The notes under the pieces are model-generated. The model was not told where the DNA came from. It did no database searches and worked only from the letters and a program-made list of their open reading frames with translations. A program made the translations under genes and the position numbers. Shown here in pieces: positions 1-6,895 of a stretch of DNA of 14,631 nucleotides (positions are counted from its first letter, which is position 1; each line of letters starts with the position of its first letter). This DNA is from Xanthobacteraceae bacterium (GTDB lineage Bacteria > Pseudomonadota > Alphaproteobacteria > Rhizobiales > Xanthobacteraceae): the NCBI GenBank assembly GCA_030043285.1, contig JASHXZ010000392.1, positions 1-14,631 on the forward strand, read 5' to 3'.

Positions 1-297
1 TCGCGCCCGCCACACCGACATGCCGATCGCAAGCCCGATCGATGCGAAGCCGCCGGATGCTGCGAACCCCGCGCCTTCCATAAAAATCCGCGGTGCATAG
101 GCGTCGTAACGATACCACCACCAAAAGAAAGCGACCGGCAGGTAGATCGGCACCGTGGCGAGTTCGAACCAGGGAAGACCGAGTTGCGCCTGAAAGCCGA
201 GACGCCACGCCGTCCATTGCGTTGCGAGCCACATCGCCGCGACCACAGTCGCGACGACCACGAAGAGCGGGCCCCAGAGGATTTTGGTAGCGGTCAC
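1..297 (-). CDS. traG: Conjugal transfer coupling protein TraG, N-terminal part (runs off left edge)
   Basis: The minus strand from a GTG at 297 reads without a stop to the window edge (99 codons). It begins VTATKILWGP and continues with a hydrophobic stretch, then ATQWTAWRLGFQAQLG, FFWWWYRYDAYAPRIF and a second hydrophobic stretch ending IGMSVWRAR. This is the membrane-anchoring N-terminus of the TraG/VirD4 type IV coupling protein of Ti/IncP-type systems, the ATPase that brings relaxosome DNA to the mating channel. The Walker motifs would lie beyond the edge. A GAGG sits about 7 nt before the GTG. A short upstream frame ending APAEFSEATE-stop overlaps the start (its TGA lies inside GTGACC). 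This is the arrangement expected of an upstream traD, but that frame is open for only about 17 codons, so the neighbour looks truncated. The start is inferred from the RBS and the family's N-terminus. Confidence 0.85.
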   Translation of the reverse strand, partial: MTATKILWGPLFVVVATVVAAMWLATQWTAWRLGFQAQLGLPWFELATVPIYLPVAFFWWWYRYDAYAPRIFMEGAGFAASGGFASIGLAIGMSVWRAR

Positions 298-586
298 TCG
301 GTCGCCTCGCTGAACTCAGCAGGGGCGATTAAGAAAGGCACTATCCGAGTCTACGCAACCGAAGAAACGCGACCATCGTAGTTTTGGATAGAGCGGTGTG
401 GAAAAACGAGTGAAAGCAGAATATGCCGTCCTGCGGCAGCGCGTTGACTTTAAGGCAGCCCGACAAGAAATTGAACGGCTGCAATGACCGAACTCGTCCC
501 GTCTCTTTTCAAGCCTTCCCTATCCTCTTGCCTACTGCCGGCGGCGAGCCAAGCTCTCTGCCGAGGCCGACCGCGCGCTCGTAAGA
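298..586. other. Gap right of traG, no supported gene
   Basis: The left end holds about 17 open codons on the minus strand (to roughly 347) that may be the tail of a lost traD-like gene. On the plus strand 398-487 is a 29-codon frame from GTG with a charged, helix-like composition (ends AARQEIERLQ). It has no clear ribosome binding site and I do not call it. No tRNA, attachment-site repeat or terminator is visible to me here. Confidence 0.4.
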
Positions 587-883
587 TCAGTGCCCCTCAA
601 CCATCAGGCCAATTACATATATGATGCATCCTATTGCGACTAAAATTGTCCCAATCCCCACACAGATTGCTTCTACGAGCCCAAATAGTCGACGCCGGAA
701 CTCAATAATCTCAGCTAGGGCAGTCCCGAAGCGCTCGACGTCCCCTTCATGACCAATCTGACGAGCCCTTTCATGTACATGACGACCAACAAGTACTTCG
801 TGCGTCGCAATCCAAATACCTACATACGCAAGAAAAAGAGCTCCAATTGTTTCGATGATTTTTCCTATTAGCAAAGGGTTCAC
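587..883 (-). CDS. Small two-helix membrane protein, function unknown
   Basis: A 98-residue protein from a GTG at 883, with AGGA at 893-896 placed correctly for a ribosome binding site. It has a hydrophobic helix at about residues 8-28 (ETIGALFLAYVGIWIA) and another at 70-94 (EAICVGIGTILVAIGCIIYV). They are joined by a charged, His/Arg/Glu-rich loop of about 40 residues (RHVHERARQIGHEGDVERF). This predicts a hairpin in the inner membrane with either the loop or both tails in the cytoplasm. I do not recognise the family. It lies downstream of the XRE regulator on the same strand, separated by an 87-bp spacer with a strong hairpin, so co-transcription is uncertain. The real start and regular hydrophobic pattern favour a true gene over chance. 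Confidence 0.6.
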   Translation of the reverse strand: MNPLLIGKIIETIGALFLAYVGIWIATHEVLVGRHVHERARQIGHEGDVERFGTALAEIIEFRRRLFGLVEAICVGIGTILVAIGCIIYVIGLMVEGH

Positions 884-901
884 CGGAACGTTCCTATGTG
901 A

Positions 902-935
902 AACACCCTCACCTCTTATCCGAGGCGAGGGTGTT
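902..935 (-). terminator. 14-bp stem hairpin between XRE gene and membrane-protein gene
   Basis: Arms 902-915 and 922-935 form a 14-bp stem around a 6-nt loop. One pair differs: read as minus-strand RNA it is a G-U wobble, while as plus-strand RNA it would be an A-C mismatch, so the structure fits minus-strand transcription better. Only three U residues follow the stem on that strand, so it may be a weak intrinsic terminator, an attenuator, or a structure governing expression of the membrane protein, whose GTG is only 18 nt further on. Confidence 0.55.
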
Positions 936-970
936 ATTCCCGAAATGGGCGGTCTAGCTCACGGGCGCCA

Positions 971-1258
971 TCACTTCTCGAACGAAAGACGCAAACTCCC
1001 GCCACATGCCTTCGCTACACGGGCCAACAGAGCCAGTGAAACTACTTTGCCAGCTTCCATTTGCGAAACACGGACCTGCGTCACGCCGATCTGTTCGGCA
1101 AGATCAGCTTGCGATAACCTTGCAACCTTCCGACTATGTCGGACAAATTCCGCCGCGCGCAGATTCGCGCTCTCTTCCTCGATAAGCCGCGACATTCCCG
1201 GAATCTTTTCGAGCTTCCGCCCAAAATCTTCGAGAGGCACATAACGATTGCGGTTCAT
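971..1258 (-). CDS. XRE-family helix-turn-helix regulator (antitoxin-like)
   Basis: A 95-residue protein from ATG at 1258 with AGGA about 6 nt upstream. Residues 48-71 (LSQADLAEQIGVTQVRVSQM...) are a classic Cro/CI-type helix-turn-helix, with the usual Q and A in the first helix and VSQMEAGK in and after the recognition helix. The approximately 45 residues before it are charged (IEEESANLRAAEFVRHSRKVA), as in HigA- or MqsA-like antitoxins and small XRE proteins paired with RelE-type toxins. No toxin is adjacent: upstream is a broken ABC ATPase, and downstream is a small membrane protein. It probably binds DNA as a dimer and represses its own promoter. The role is inferred from the fold only. 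Confidence 0.8.
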   Translation of the reverse strand: MNRNRYVPLEDFGRKLEKIPGMSRLIEEESANLRAAEFVRHSRKVARLSQADLAEQIGVTQVRVSQMEAGKVVSLALLARVAKACGGSLRLSFEK

Positions 1259-1325
1259 GGTTTCCTATCTCGTTTTTAATCGATCAAGCCCTTTGACAGT
1301 GAATCTCTCTTTCCTTCCGCCTCCG

Positions 1326-1652
1326 TCATTCAAGGCCTTTGCGGTCGGTGCGGCGCGCAATCGCAATATTCCGTTCGACGGTAAGGTGCGGAAAGAGGCC
1401 AAAATTCGGTACGACGAAACCTATATTCCGCCGCTCCGGCGTGAGCGCCGTCAGATCTCGGCCACCGATCAAAACGCGCCCGCTGTCAGGCCGACGAAAG
1501 CCCGCAATGGTCTCCAGCGTGACCGATTTGCCGGCGCCGTTGGGTCCGAGGATTACGAATATCTCGCCGCTGGAAATGGCGAAGTTTAGATTTTGCAGTC
1601 GAAATGCACCGAGCGTCAGCGTCAGCGTTTCGACGGCAATACCGGTGCTCAT
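1326..1652 (-). pseudogene. wtpC: Truncated ABC-transporter ATPase, WtpC/ModC type
   Basis: 108 codons remain of a protein that is normally about 230-350 residues long. Residues 36-43 are an intact Walker A (GPNGAGKS), followed by GFRRPDSGRV and the LFPHLTVERNIA segment typical of molybdate/tungstate/sulfate importer ATPases. The frame stops at 1326 before the LSGGQ signature, Walker B and switch His, so it cannot form a working ATPase. The Q-loop region reads VVPNFGLFPH, without the usual Gln. Its ATG overlaps the stop of the permease frame by 4 bp (ATGA), showing the original operon was translationally coupled. The XRE gene starts 67 bp further on, and nothing in that spacer resembles the missing half, so the loss is a deletion rather than a simple frameshift. 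Confidence 0.8.
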
Positions 1653-2505
1653 CGGTTCTCTCGCGGCGGCGTGCCGCGCGAGATCGCACGCAGAATAAGG
1701 AACAAAGCAAGCGATACGACCAGCAAAAGAACCGACGCGCTTGCGGCCTGGTCGAGCCCGAAGCGGAGAAACAATTCGTAGATCTTGACCGGCGCCGTCA
1801 TCGGGTAATAGGCAAGGATCACCACCGAACCGAATTCGCTGATCGAGCGGGCGTAAGTGAGGGTCACGCCGGTCATGATGTTACTTCGCGCCAGCGGCAG
1901 CGTGATCTGCGCGAATGTTCGCCATGGGCCGAGCCCGAGCGTGCGCGCGATTTTCTCAAGACGTGGGTCCACCGCCTCGAAGCCAATCCGCGCTGCGTTC
2001 ACGGTATAGGGCGCTGAGACAAACAGCATCGCCACAACGATGCCTGCGTGCGTGCTCCAGAATTTAAGGCCGACTAGTGCTTGCAGGGGCTCACCCAACA
2101 CGCCCCGGCGGCCAAGCACTATCAGAAGGGCAATGCCCGCAACGGTGTGCGGAACGCGAGCGGCAAATCGACCAGGGCTGCTACCACACTTTTCCCCGGA
2201 AACGTCGTGCGTGCTAACCCGTAGGCGAGCGGCACGCCGACCAACGCGGCGAGTGCGGCTGACAGAAACACGCCTTCGAGGCTGAGTGCAATTGCGTCGC
2301 GCCCGTCGCCCATGCGCGCGACATCGATAAGGCTGCGGCCTGATTCCGATAGAGCGAGCCCAATCAGCGGAACGACAAGGAACGCGACAAGGATGCTGCC
2401 GAGAAACCAGCACAGCAGATAAAGGCCACTCGAATGCGTCTGCGCGACGCGCATCCAACGCTGTTCTGCGGAAGCGGCTAGTCTAACGATCACTGGTCGG
2501 GCCAA
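1649..2505 (-). pseudogene. wtpB: Frameshifted ABC permease, WtpB/ModB type
   Basis: This is an inner-membrane permease of the molybdate/tungstate class split into two frames. From ATG at 2505 the first half reads several membrane helices (LLCWFLGSILVAFLVVPLIG, SLEGVFLSAALAALVGVPLA) up to VVAALVDLPLA. The second half continues in another frame as PHTVAGIALL and contains the cytoplasmic EAA-loop region (FEAVDPRLEKIARTLGLGPW) and the closing helices. The join is at about 2154/2155: restoring one base gives LPLAVPHTVAG, the family's normal sequence, so a single-base deletion explains it. The start overlaps the end of the binding-protein gene by 16 bp. Either a pseudogene or a one-base sequencing error; the equally broken neighbours favour decay. 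Confidence 0.85.
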
Positions 2506-3454
2506 GGCTTGACCATATTTTTGAGTTCCGGCGGCATCGCGTCAACGTGCACCGCGTAGGAAGGGCTGAAATCCCCGAAGCCATTCTTCTTCATAACTGC
2601 TTGGCCCTCCGACCCTAGCAACAGGGTGATGTATTTCTCGGCCACGCCGGCATTTCTGCTGCCGTTGACCATGGTGACGGCATAGACGATCGGCCTACCG
2701 GTAAGGTCGCCATTTTCGGTGTGAGCGACGCCTTGCTGATAGTAGGCGGCGTCCGTCGGATCGCTCAGGTTGATTTTGCCCGGCAGGTCAACGAACTTGA
2801 GATGATGCTGCAAGGCCTCGGAACGGTAGATCGCGAGATAATCGACCTGCCCGAGCTGGAGCGTAGGAATCAACGCGGTTTCGGTATCGCGCATATTGGC
2901 CGGCGGCGCATTGGCGAGCACGCTCTGCTCCAGTCTGGGATGTTATAGAATTTTTCGGCCAGATTGAGCATCTGCACGATCTGGTAGCCGGACGGATCGG
3001 TATCCGGATTGGAACGGCCGATCTCTACGCCCTTCCGCGCCAGCACTTTGTACCAGTTCTGTGAATTGATCTCACTGGCGTATTTGCTCTTGTCGGTATA
3101 GACGAAAGTTATGGGCATTACGGGCAAAGCCTCCGTACCAAGACGCGTGCGCCTGGCTGCCGAACATATATTTCGGAATCACGTTGTAGTCGGCGACCGC
3201 AAGCAGGTCGGCATCCTGGTGCAGATCAATAATCCTCTTCGCCATCATGACGCTGCCGCCGAATTGGGCTTGGACCGTGATGTTTGAATTTTGTTTCTCG
3301 AAGATTGCGTTGACTTCGTTGAAAGGCGCCGCCAACGTATCTGCGGCGAATATCGTCAAAACGATAGGTTCGGCTGTCGCGCCTCGGAAACCGCGATTGA
3401 TGCACCGATAAGAAAACTACATGCACCCAGTGCAACGCGTGTCGTAGGGATCAT
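2490..3454 (-). pseudogene. wtpA: Frameshifted tungstate/molybdate binding protein, WtpA type
   Basis: The periplasmic oxyanion-binding protein of the adjacent transporter, recognisable over its full length but in four pieces. ATG at 3454 follows AGGTGA and opens a signal peptide (ALGACSFLIGASIAVSEA). The frame is lost at about 3380-3383. The next piece covers TIFAADTLAAPFNEV to WYGGFARNA; an extra G at 3113-3115 then shifts to ITFVYTDKSKYASEINSQNW, IGRSNPDTDPSGYQ. A missing base near 2935 shifts to the C-terminal part (ANMRDTETALIPTLQLGQVDYL...). Motifs such as ADYNVIP, TDKSKYA and SNPDTDPSGY are those of WtpA rather than classical ModA. At least three single-base-type lesions make function very unlikely. 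Gene order binding protein, permease, ATPase is standard. Confidence 0.85.
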
Positions 3455-3667
3455 GATTATCACCTTTTGGTAGGCTGCCGGATTTTACCCATTGAAAGCC
3501 CGGCGCGCCATCATCGCGGACGGGACACGGGGTCGCCTAATGGCAGATTTTGTTGCGGAAGTCAGCGATTTAGACTGTGCGGCTGGGGCGCGTAGTTCTG
3601 CAACGACCTCTGATTTCCGCCCCTTGAAGGAGCGGGGATCGACCGGCCGGTGGACTGAGATAGCTGA
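3455..3667. other. Spacer between wtpA remnant and transposase remnant
   Basis: This would have held the promoter of the wtp operon (minus strand) and the outer end of the IS1182-type element. I see no clear ModE-type palindrome, no convincing terminal inverted repeat and no coding sequence. Confidence 0.35.
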
Positions 3668-4478
3668 CTAAGCAAGACATGCAGCGGCTACTGGGGGCGG
3701 TCGCGCGACCAGCTTTGCAAGACGGCGAAGGTTTTATGCAATGGCGGCGAGCGTCATCTTGAGCGCCGCATAGGCCATGTAGCCGCAGCCGCCCGGGGCG
3801 CAAAATGCGCTTGAGATGGGCAAACAGCATCTTCACGCGCTTGCGATTGCGGCGCGACTGCTCGAATGCGGCGGTGCCGGCTAGCTCGGGCGACATCGCG
3901 GGCGTCCTCGTGAATGCTGCGCGGGCTTTTGCGCTCAGGTGCCTTTGGACAGCAGCGCGGCTTCAGCGGGCAAGGGCGGCAGTCCGAGGTCCTTGCGCGA
4001 TAGAGCAATGTGGTCTCGTCATGGATTCGGCCCGTCGTGTACAACAGCTTTCCTTACGGGCAAACATAGACATTACGCCCCTTGTCGAATGCGAAGTCCT
4101 GCCGGCTCAATGAGCCCGTCCTCGCGCCCTGGCTTGTCGATGACCGTAATGTGCGGGGCGATCTTCTTGTCGTTGACTATCCAACTGAGCGTCTCTGCCG
4201 AGCCATAGGGCGTGTCGGCGGCCAGACACGTGGGCTTGAGATCGAACCGCGGCTCCGTCCGCTCGATCATGGTCTTCGCGGCACTGACCTCGGCTTGACG
4301 AATGGCACGGGAAGCTTCGACATCGACGATGATACCGAACTTGACGTCGATGAGATAATTGTCGGCGTAGGCGAAGAAAGCCGGCCCGCGCATCGCGTCG
4401 GTCCATTGCGCCGCCGGATCGGAGGGCGAGACAAACTTCGGCGTGACTTCGCGCCCATTTTTCAGTTTTTCTACTTTT
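3668..4478 (-). pseudogene. Remnant of an IS1182-type transposase
   Basis: Minus-strand pieces in successive frames spell out the C-terminal two thirds of an IS1182-family transposase. From about 4478: EVTPKFVSPSDPAAQWTDAM, then ADNYLIDVKFGIIVDVEA, AADTPYGSAETLSWIVNDKK. A frameshift near 4108 leads to DFAFDKGRNVYVCP-stop-GKLLYTTGRIHDETTLLYRA and a Cys cluster (CRPCPLKPRCCPK). A second frameshift near 3900 leads to AAFEQSRRNRKRVKMLFAHL. Finally LAAIA-stop-NLRRLAKLVARPP ends at TAG 3668-3670. The N-terminus is missing: an in-frame stop lies about 4476-4481, where similarity ends. Two frameshifts, two nonsense codons and a truncation make it dead. I could not find terminal inverted repeats, so the element's limits are unknown. 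Confidence 0.85.
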
Positions 4479-4730
4479 TAGACGAGGATCAATACGAAAA
4501 GCATCCGCCCTGCCGCTTCAATCCTAGAATTCCGGATAAAGTCCCAGCTCTGGGATGAAAGGTACCGGCTAAGTCTATGCTGTGGGTATTTTGATGTGAG
4601 CTGCAGGGCGCGCGCGACGGTGTCAACGCCGGAAAATATTGGCGGATTATTCCTACCTTCGGCTACGACAAAATATGGTTGTCAAGTTCCGCCGGTGGGG
4701 CGGCTCCGCGGTATTCGAGAGAGGGCTGGT
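4479..4730. other. Non-coding stretch between two remnants
   Basis: No gene is seen. A small palindrome CCCAGCTCTGGG at about 4544-4555 has no T-run after it, so I do not call it a terminator. The right part probably holds the old promoter of the DsbA-like remnant. Confidence 0.35.
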
Positions 4731-5010
4731 ATGAAGATTCAACAGCTGTTTATCACTCTGGCGGTTACACCTGTGCCTTCGCGCTCCCTGGTAGCCTCCC
4801 GGCGTTCACGCAAACGACAGACGCCGGCAAAGCGCTGGTCACCAATGGGGCACTGCAGCAGGCCATCCACGACTATATTCTTACGCATCCAGAAGCTCCG
4901 ATTCAATCGCTGCGTAGCGCCAAGGAACATGAGGAAATTCGGGTCGGCGGGCAAAACAAGGCGCTCGTTACGTGGGCTGAAAAAGGACCTTGTCGATGAC
5001 CCTAATGCGC
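4731..5010 (+). pseudogene. Remnant of a DsbA-family thiol:disulfide oxidoreductase, active site lost
   Basis: ATG at 4731 follows GAGAGGG and opens a signal peptide (MKIQQLFITLAV). Near 4769 the frame shifts to CAFALPGSLPAFTQTTDAG and then LQQAIHDYILTHPEAPIQSL. This is the helical N-terminal extension found before the thioredoxin domain of many alphaproteobacterial periplasmic DsbA-like proteins. A second shift near 4973 gives GLKKDLVDDPNAL, which in intact homologues leads into a GNP.GDVT..EF segment and the CxxC active site. Similarity stops at about 5010, before any CxxC, so the whole catalytic domain is missing. The family assignment rests on this N-terminal pattern and is moderately sure; that it is non-functional is clear. 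Confidence 0.6.
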
Positions 5011-5310
5011 TTAACGCGTATGGAAATTTCGGCGCGTAGCGTTCCGTGACGAAGCGCCGTAGAGCGGCAACGTTGCAAAGCGCGGGTCTTTGCTGCACTG
5101 CCGTTGGTTTCTTATTCTGCAGGTTTTCGGACATCGAAAATACCCGAGTGACGTTCGCTTACGGGTGCAAAGCAGCCATCGACGGGGGAGCATTCGATAT
5201 CGCCTTTTGATCCCTTCAGTGTCGTCGATCGACGTGTTTTGCCGCGATGCAATGCTTGGCTTTTGGCATTCCGCAGGTCGGTCATCAATGGTTTTGACAG
5301 CGATAGGGGA
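5011..5310. other. Stretch with no supported gene
   Basis: Short frames exist on both strands but none has a good start signal, recognisable motif or coding-like composition. The sequence joins the broken end of the DsbA-like remnant to the 3' end of the Cox11-cytochrome gene. Confidence 0.35.
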
Positions 5311-6228
5311 CTAATAACCCGCGCTCTTGGCCTTAAGCCCGGTTCCGTGCTGCTCGCTCTCTTGCCGCAGATAGGCGACGATGTCGCGGCGTGCGATCGG
5401 ATCGGGAACGCTGACCGGCATTTTCACCCCGGGAATGAATTTCGTCGGACTTGCAAGCCAGCGGTTCAGATTGTCCGCCGACCAAGTCAGGCCAGCGCTT
5501 CTAAGCCCAGGTGAGTAATCGTAGCCGGCCGCCGTGCCGGCGCGCCGGCCGAACACGCCGCGGAGCCGCGGCCCGTACTTGTTGGCATCGAGCGCATGGC
5601 AGGTGGTGCATTGCTCCTTGAAAAGGTCCCGGCCGTCGGCAGGATCGGGCGGATTGCTGGCGAGAAAGCGCGACAGGTCTTTCGCATTCCGCGGATCGGC
5701 TGAGCGGAAGAAGGTGTAGCCGAGCGTCAACTGCGCGATGCCGCGCATGTCGGGGTCCTTGCCGAACGCCGGATCGACGTAGAACACCACCGGCATTTTG
5801 ACCTTCTGGTGGGCGTCGAGCCGCTCCTCTGTGAAGCAAAAGCACTGGATCTTGTTGAAATAGATGCCGCTGCGCAGCGGCGTAACGTTGAAGGTGGCAT
5901 GGCCGACGATCGATTGGTTGCTCAGATTCTCGGCGGTGAAATACACCAGCTTCTGCTCACCAAGATGCACGGTCACGGCATTCTGGTCGGGCACAAAGCG
6001 CCACGGCAGGCCGGGCGTGACGTTGGTATCGAACGCCACCGTGATGGTCTGTTTGGAAATCTTGGCGGTGTCGGCAGCGACCCGCTGGGTAGTCCCTGCA
6101 AGCCCGGTTGCGGCGCAGAACATACGGTACAGCGTCGGCGAATAAGCGACCAGCACGCACATGATGCCGATCGCGACCAGGCAGGGCGCGATTATCATCA
6201 GGTTTTTGCGTTGCCGAAGTTCCATCAT
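5311..6228 (-). CDS. ctaG: Cox11/CtaG copper chaperone fused to a C-terminal cytochrome c domain
   Basis: Residues are numbered from ATG at 6228, chosen because GAGG lies about 6 nt before it; an ATG at 6252 would add 8 residues. Residues 10-37 form one membrane helix. Next come the conserved Cys of LYRMFCAATGLAGT and a Cox11 beta domain with the copper-binding CFCF at 129-132 (NKIQCFCFTEE). Cox11 delivers copper to the CuB site of haem-copper oxidases from the periplasmic face. After about residue 190 the protein continues, without a break, into a class I cytochrome c domain: CTTCH haem site at 207-211, YGPRLRGVFGRRAGTAAGYDYS, and a likely axial Met in KMPV (Met270). It is 305 aa against about 190-200 for ordinary Cox11. 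Both domains would be periplasmic, so the fusion is topologically sensible. No oxidase genes adjoin it. Both families are certain; the fusion's role is unknown. Confidence 0.92.
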   Translation of the reverse strand: MMELRQRKNLMIIAPCLVAIGIMCVLVAYSPTLYRMFCAATGLAGTTQRVAADTAKISKQTITVAFDTNVTPGLPWRFVPDQNAVTVHLGEQKLVYFTAENLSNQSIVGHATFNVTPLRSGIYFNKIQCFCFTEERLDAHQKVKMPVVFYVDPAFGKDPDMRGIAQLTLGYTFFRSADPRNAKDLSRFLASNPPDPADGRDLFKEQCTTCHALDANKYGPRLRGVFGRRAGTAAGYDYSPGLRSAGLTWSADNLNRWLASPTKFIPGVKMPVSVPDPIARRDIVAYLRQESEQHGTGLKAKSAGY

Positions 6229-6252
6229 CGATAGCCTCACACCGGATGGCAT

Positions 6253-6580
6253 TCACGCGCGCCACCACATTAGCGCGTCGGGCCGCGCGGAACGCCTGAA
6301 CTTTCATAGTGTCCGCAAGACGATGGTGCGCTGCGGCCTTTTGTCCGGATAAGGAAAACGTCTAGTCGCGCGCGACAGCCGATCCCGCTGGCCGCCCGTC
6401 GATACTGAGCAATGATGCCGCAACAAGGCTCGTTTGGCCGACGGCGAGTGTTGTGATTGGACTCCGCCCAAGTCACATCGTTCTTACGATCTGAGCGGCA
6501 GCCAATGCCAGTTCGTTTCGGGTCGCGGGACGTTGGGCGGCGCAGCGGTCTGGAATCGCAGCTTCCAAGCGCCGTTGGCG
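6253..6580. other. Upstream region of the Cox11 fusion, up to the IS5 element
   Basis: Contains the promoter of the Cox11-cytochrome gene (minus strand), but I see no clear -35/-10 pair or FNR-type box. Removing the downstream IS and rejoining at CTAG restores an open minus-strand frame of only about 40 codons (ending TNWHWLPLRS-stop), so the insertion does not obviously interrupt a known gene. Confidence 0.35.
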
Positions 6581-6584
6581 CTAG
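6581..6584. repeat. CTAG target-site duplication, copy 1
   Basis: CTAG directly abuts the inverted repeat and recurs at 8076-8079. On the minus strand its TAG is the stop codon of the passenger gene. Because CTAG is palindromic it also extends the inverted repeat, so the exact IS boundary is inferred from the IS5-group pattern. Confidence 0.8.
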
Positions 6585-6895
6585 CAGGCTGTTGAAGAAG
6601 TCTTTGCGCGATGTGCGATGAATGGGATTTCGTCACCGCTGATGAGGCAGATTTCACCTTCGAGCGATCCATCCTGTTGCAGTTCGGCCCAACCGTCGCC
6701 GCTGGCTGGCTCCATTTCGTCGTTTCCCTCCCAGCTGAACTGGATGGCATCGCCGTCGCAGGAGCCATGGATGGAGCCGGTGAGGCAATCGAAGACGAAC
6801 TCGCCTGCGACCGCATCGAACAGGATGTAGGCGCCCGCCACGGCCATGTCGTAGCCTGGGGTCTCGACGACGCGCCATCGGCCCCGGATGCTCAT
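6581..6895 (-). CDS. IS5 passenger gene, 104-aa protein of unknown function
   Basis: The ATG at 6895 overlaps the transposase stop as ATGA, implying translational coupling. The 104-aa product starts MSIRGRWRVVETPGYDM and is rich in acidic and aromatic residues (YILFDAVAGEFVFDCLTGSI, FSWEGNDEMEPASGDGWAEL, GEICLISGDEIPF). The alternating pattern suggests a small all-beta cytoplasmic fold; no signal peptide or membrane helix is seen. I recall it as resembling stand-alone bacterial hypothetical proteins starting MSIRGRWRI, which would mean capture of a host gene. Residues 98-104 (KTSSTAC) are encoded by the terminal inverted repeat, and the stop TAG is the target duplication. It is uninterrupted and has coding-like codon use, so it is probably expressed with the transposase. 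Function unknown. Confidence 0.8.
   Translation of the reverse strand: MSIRGRWRVVETPGYDMAVAGAYILFDAVAGEFVFDCLTGSIHGSCDGDAIQFSWEGNDEMEPASGDGWAELQQDGSLEGEICLISGDEIPFIAHRAKTSSTAC
6585..6603. repeat. IS5 element terminal inverted repeat, passenger-gene end
   Basis: 19 bp (23 bp including the CTAG flank) identical to the reverse complement of 8057-8075. It begins CAGGCTGTTGAAGAAGTCT. The last seven codons of the passenger gene read through it on the minus strand. Confidence 0.92.

Noticed and set aside
398..487. 29-codon plus-strand frame of charged residues
   Set aside because: Too short, with a GTG start and no convincing ribosome binding site; may be a chance frame or a gene scrap.
4544..4555. 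Palindrome CCCAGCTCTGGG as a terminator
   Set aside because: The stem is only 5 bp and no T-run follows on either strand.
6484..6580. Possible gene interrupted by the IS5 element
   Set aside because: Rejoining the flanks at CTAG gives only about 40 open codons bounded by stops, with no known family.
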